Origin: Desulfobacteraceae bacterium
GTDB lineage: Bacteria > Desulfobacterota > Desulfobacteria > Desulfobacterales > DAOWNP01
Direction: 5' to 3'
Assembly: GCA_030642545.1 (NCBI GenBank)
Contig: DAOWNP010000183.1
Span: 1 to 5,337, forward strand
Length of the DNA: 5,337 nucleotides
In this document: positions 5,243 through 5,337 of the stretch, one piece after another
Layout of the letters: the number at the start of each line of letters is the position of its first letter
Position numbering within the stretch: the stretch's first letter is position 1
The notes under the pieces: model-generated
Databases searched by the model: none
The model's input: only the letters and a program-made list of their open reading frames with translations
Told to the model about the DNA's origin: nothing
Made by a program: the position numbers and the translations under genes

Positions 5243-5271
5243 TTTTTAGAATTAATAAGTTATAATCACAA
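5243..5271 (-). promoter_or_regulatory. Candidate promoter for xerD
   Basis: Read on the minus strand, TTGTGA (5271-5266) and TAAAAA (5248-5243) are 17 bases apart, each matching four of six consensus positions. Transcription would start about 20 bases before the ATG. On the plus strand a perfect TATAAT (5261-5266) overlaps it and may serve the divergent reading frame, although that lacks a good -35 box. Confidence 0.35.
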
Positions 5272-5274
5272 CAT

Positions 5275-5337
5275 ATGAATAAAAAAAGAGTAGACATTTA
5301 TATTAAAATAGTCAATAATAATCTGGATTTTAACAAA
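5275..5337 (+). CDS. Start of a divergent hypothetical reading frame, cut by the window end
   Basis: A reading frame opens with ATG at 5275 and stays open for 21 codons (MNKKRVDIYIKIVNNNLDFNK) to the last base. A TAA at 5263-5265 lies in frame upstream, so this is the first possible ATG. No ribosome-binding site is visible, and TATAAT at 5261-5266 is only 8 bases before the ATG, which would give an almost leaderless transcript. The xerD gene starts 59 bases away on the other strand. Too little is visible to name a family, and it may not be a gene. Confidence 0.45.
   Translation, partial: MNKKRVDIYIKIVNNNLDFNK

Overview
The window is a strongly AT-rich piece of bacterial chromosome. It carries ordinary housekeeping genes: a RecJ-type exonuclease, a ribonuclease Z-like hydrolase and a XerD-type recombinase. 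The wording of the RNase Z-like protein and its place beside recJ resemble what I associate with sulfate-reducing Desulfobacterota (Desulfobacterales). That is a guess from family knowledge, not something the sequence proves.

Left part, plus strand (2-2267): the C-terminal part of recJ (its start lies outside the window), a 139-residue protein I do not recognise, and a metallo-beta-lactamase-fold protein of the RNase Z type. The genes are 48 and 56 bases apart and could form one operon. The RNase Z-like gene is split into two reading frames at a run of eight A (1899-1906). One additional A there would restore a continuous protein of about 338 residues, with the metal ligands spread over both halves.

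Middle part (2268-4321): two paralogous TetR-family repressor genes lie one after the other on the minus strand (3446-4048, then 2527-3141). Their DNA-binding domains are nearly the same and their ligand domains have diverged. The main non-coding finding is a pair of imperfect copies, in opposite orientation, of a roughly 155-bp near-palindromic element. One copy (2378-2532) overlaps the 3' end of the downstream tetR gene; the other (3241-3395) lies between the two tetR genes. Together they bracket the downstream tetR. The better preserved copy can fold into a long hairpin and ends in TCGACAG-type sequences, so it looks like a MITE or another palindromic interspersed repeat. A separate, almost perfect 23-bp-arm palindrome (2288-2336) lies where the left operon and the tetR genes converge. 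Symmetric AT-rich sites overlap the likely start regions of both tetR genes and may be autoregulatory operators.

Right part: a complete XerD-type tyrosine recombinase gene (4322-5215, minus), which contains a G8 run in its catalytic domain. The start of a divergent plus-strand reading frame (5275 onward) runs off the window end.

There is no CRISPR array, tRNA, rRNA or clear defence system. The items that merit a second look are the repeat pair, the frameshift, and the duplicated repressors with their putative operators.
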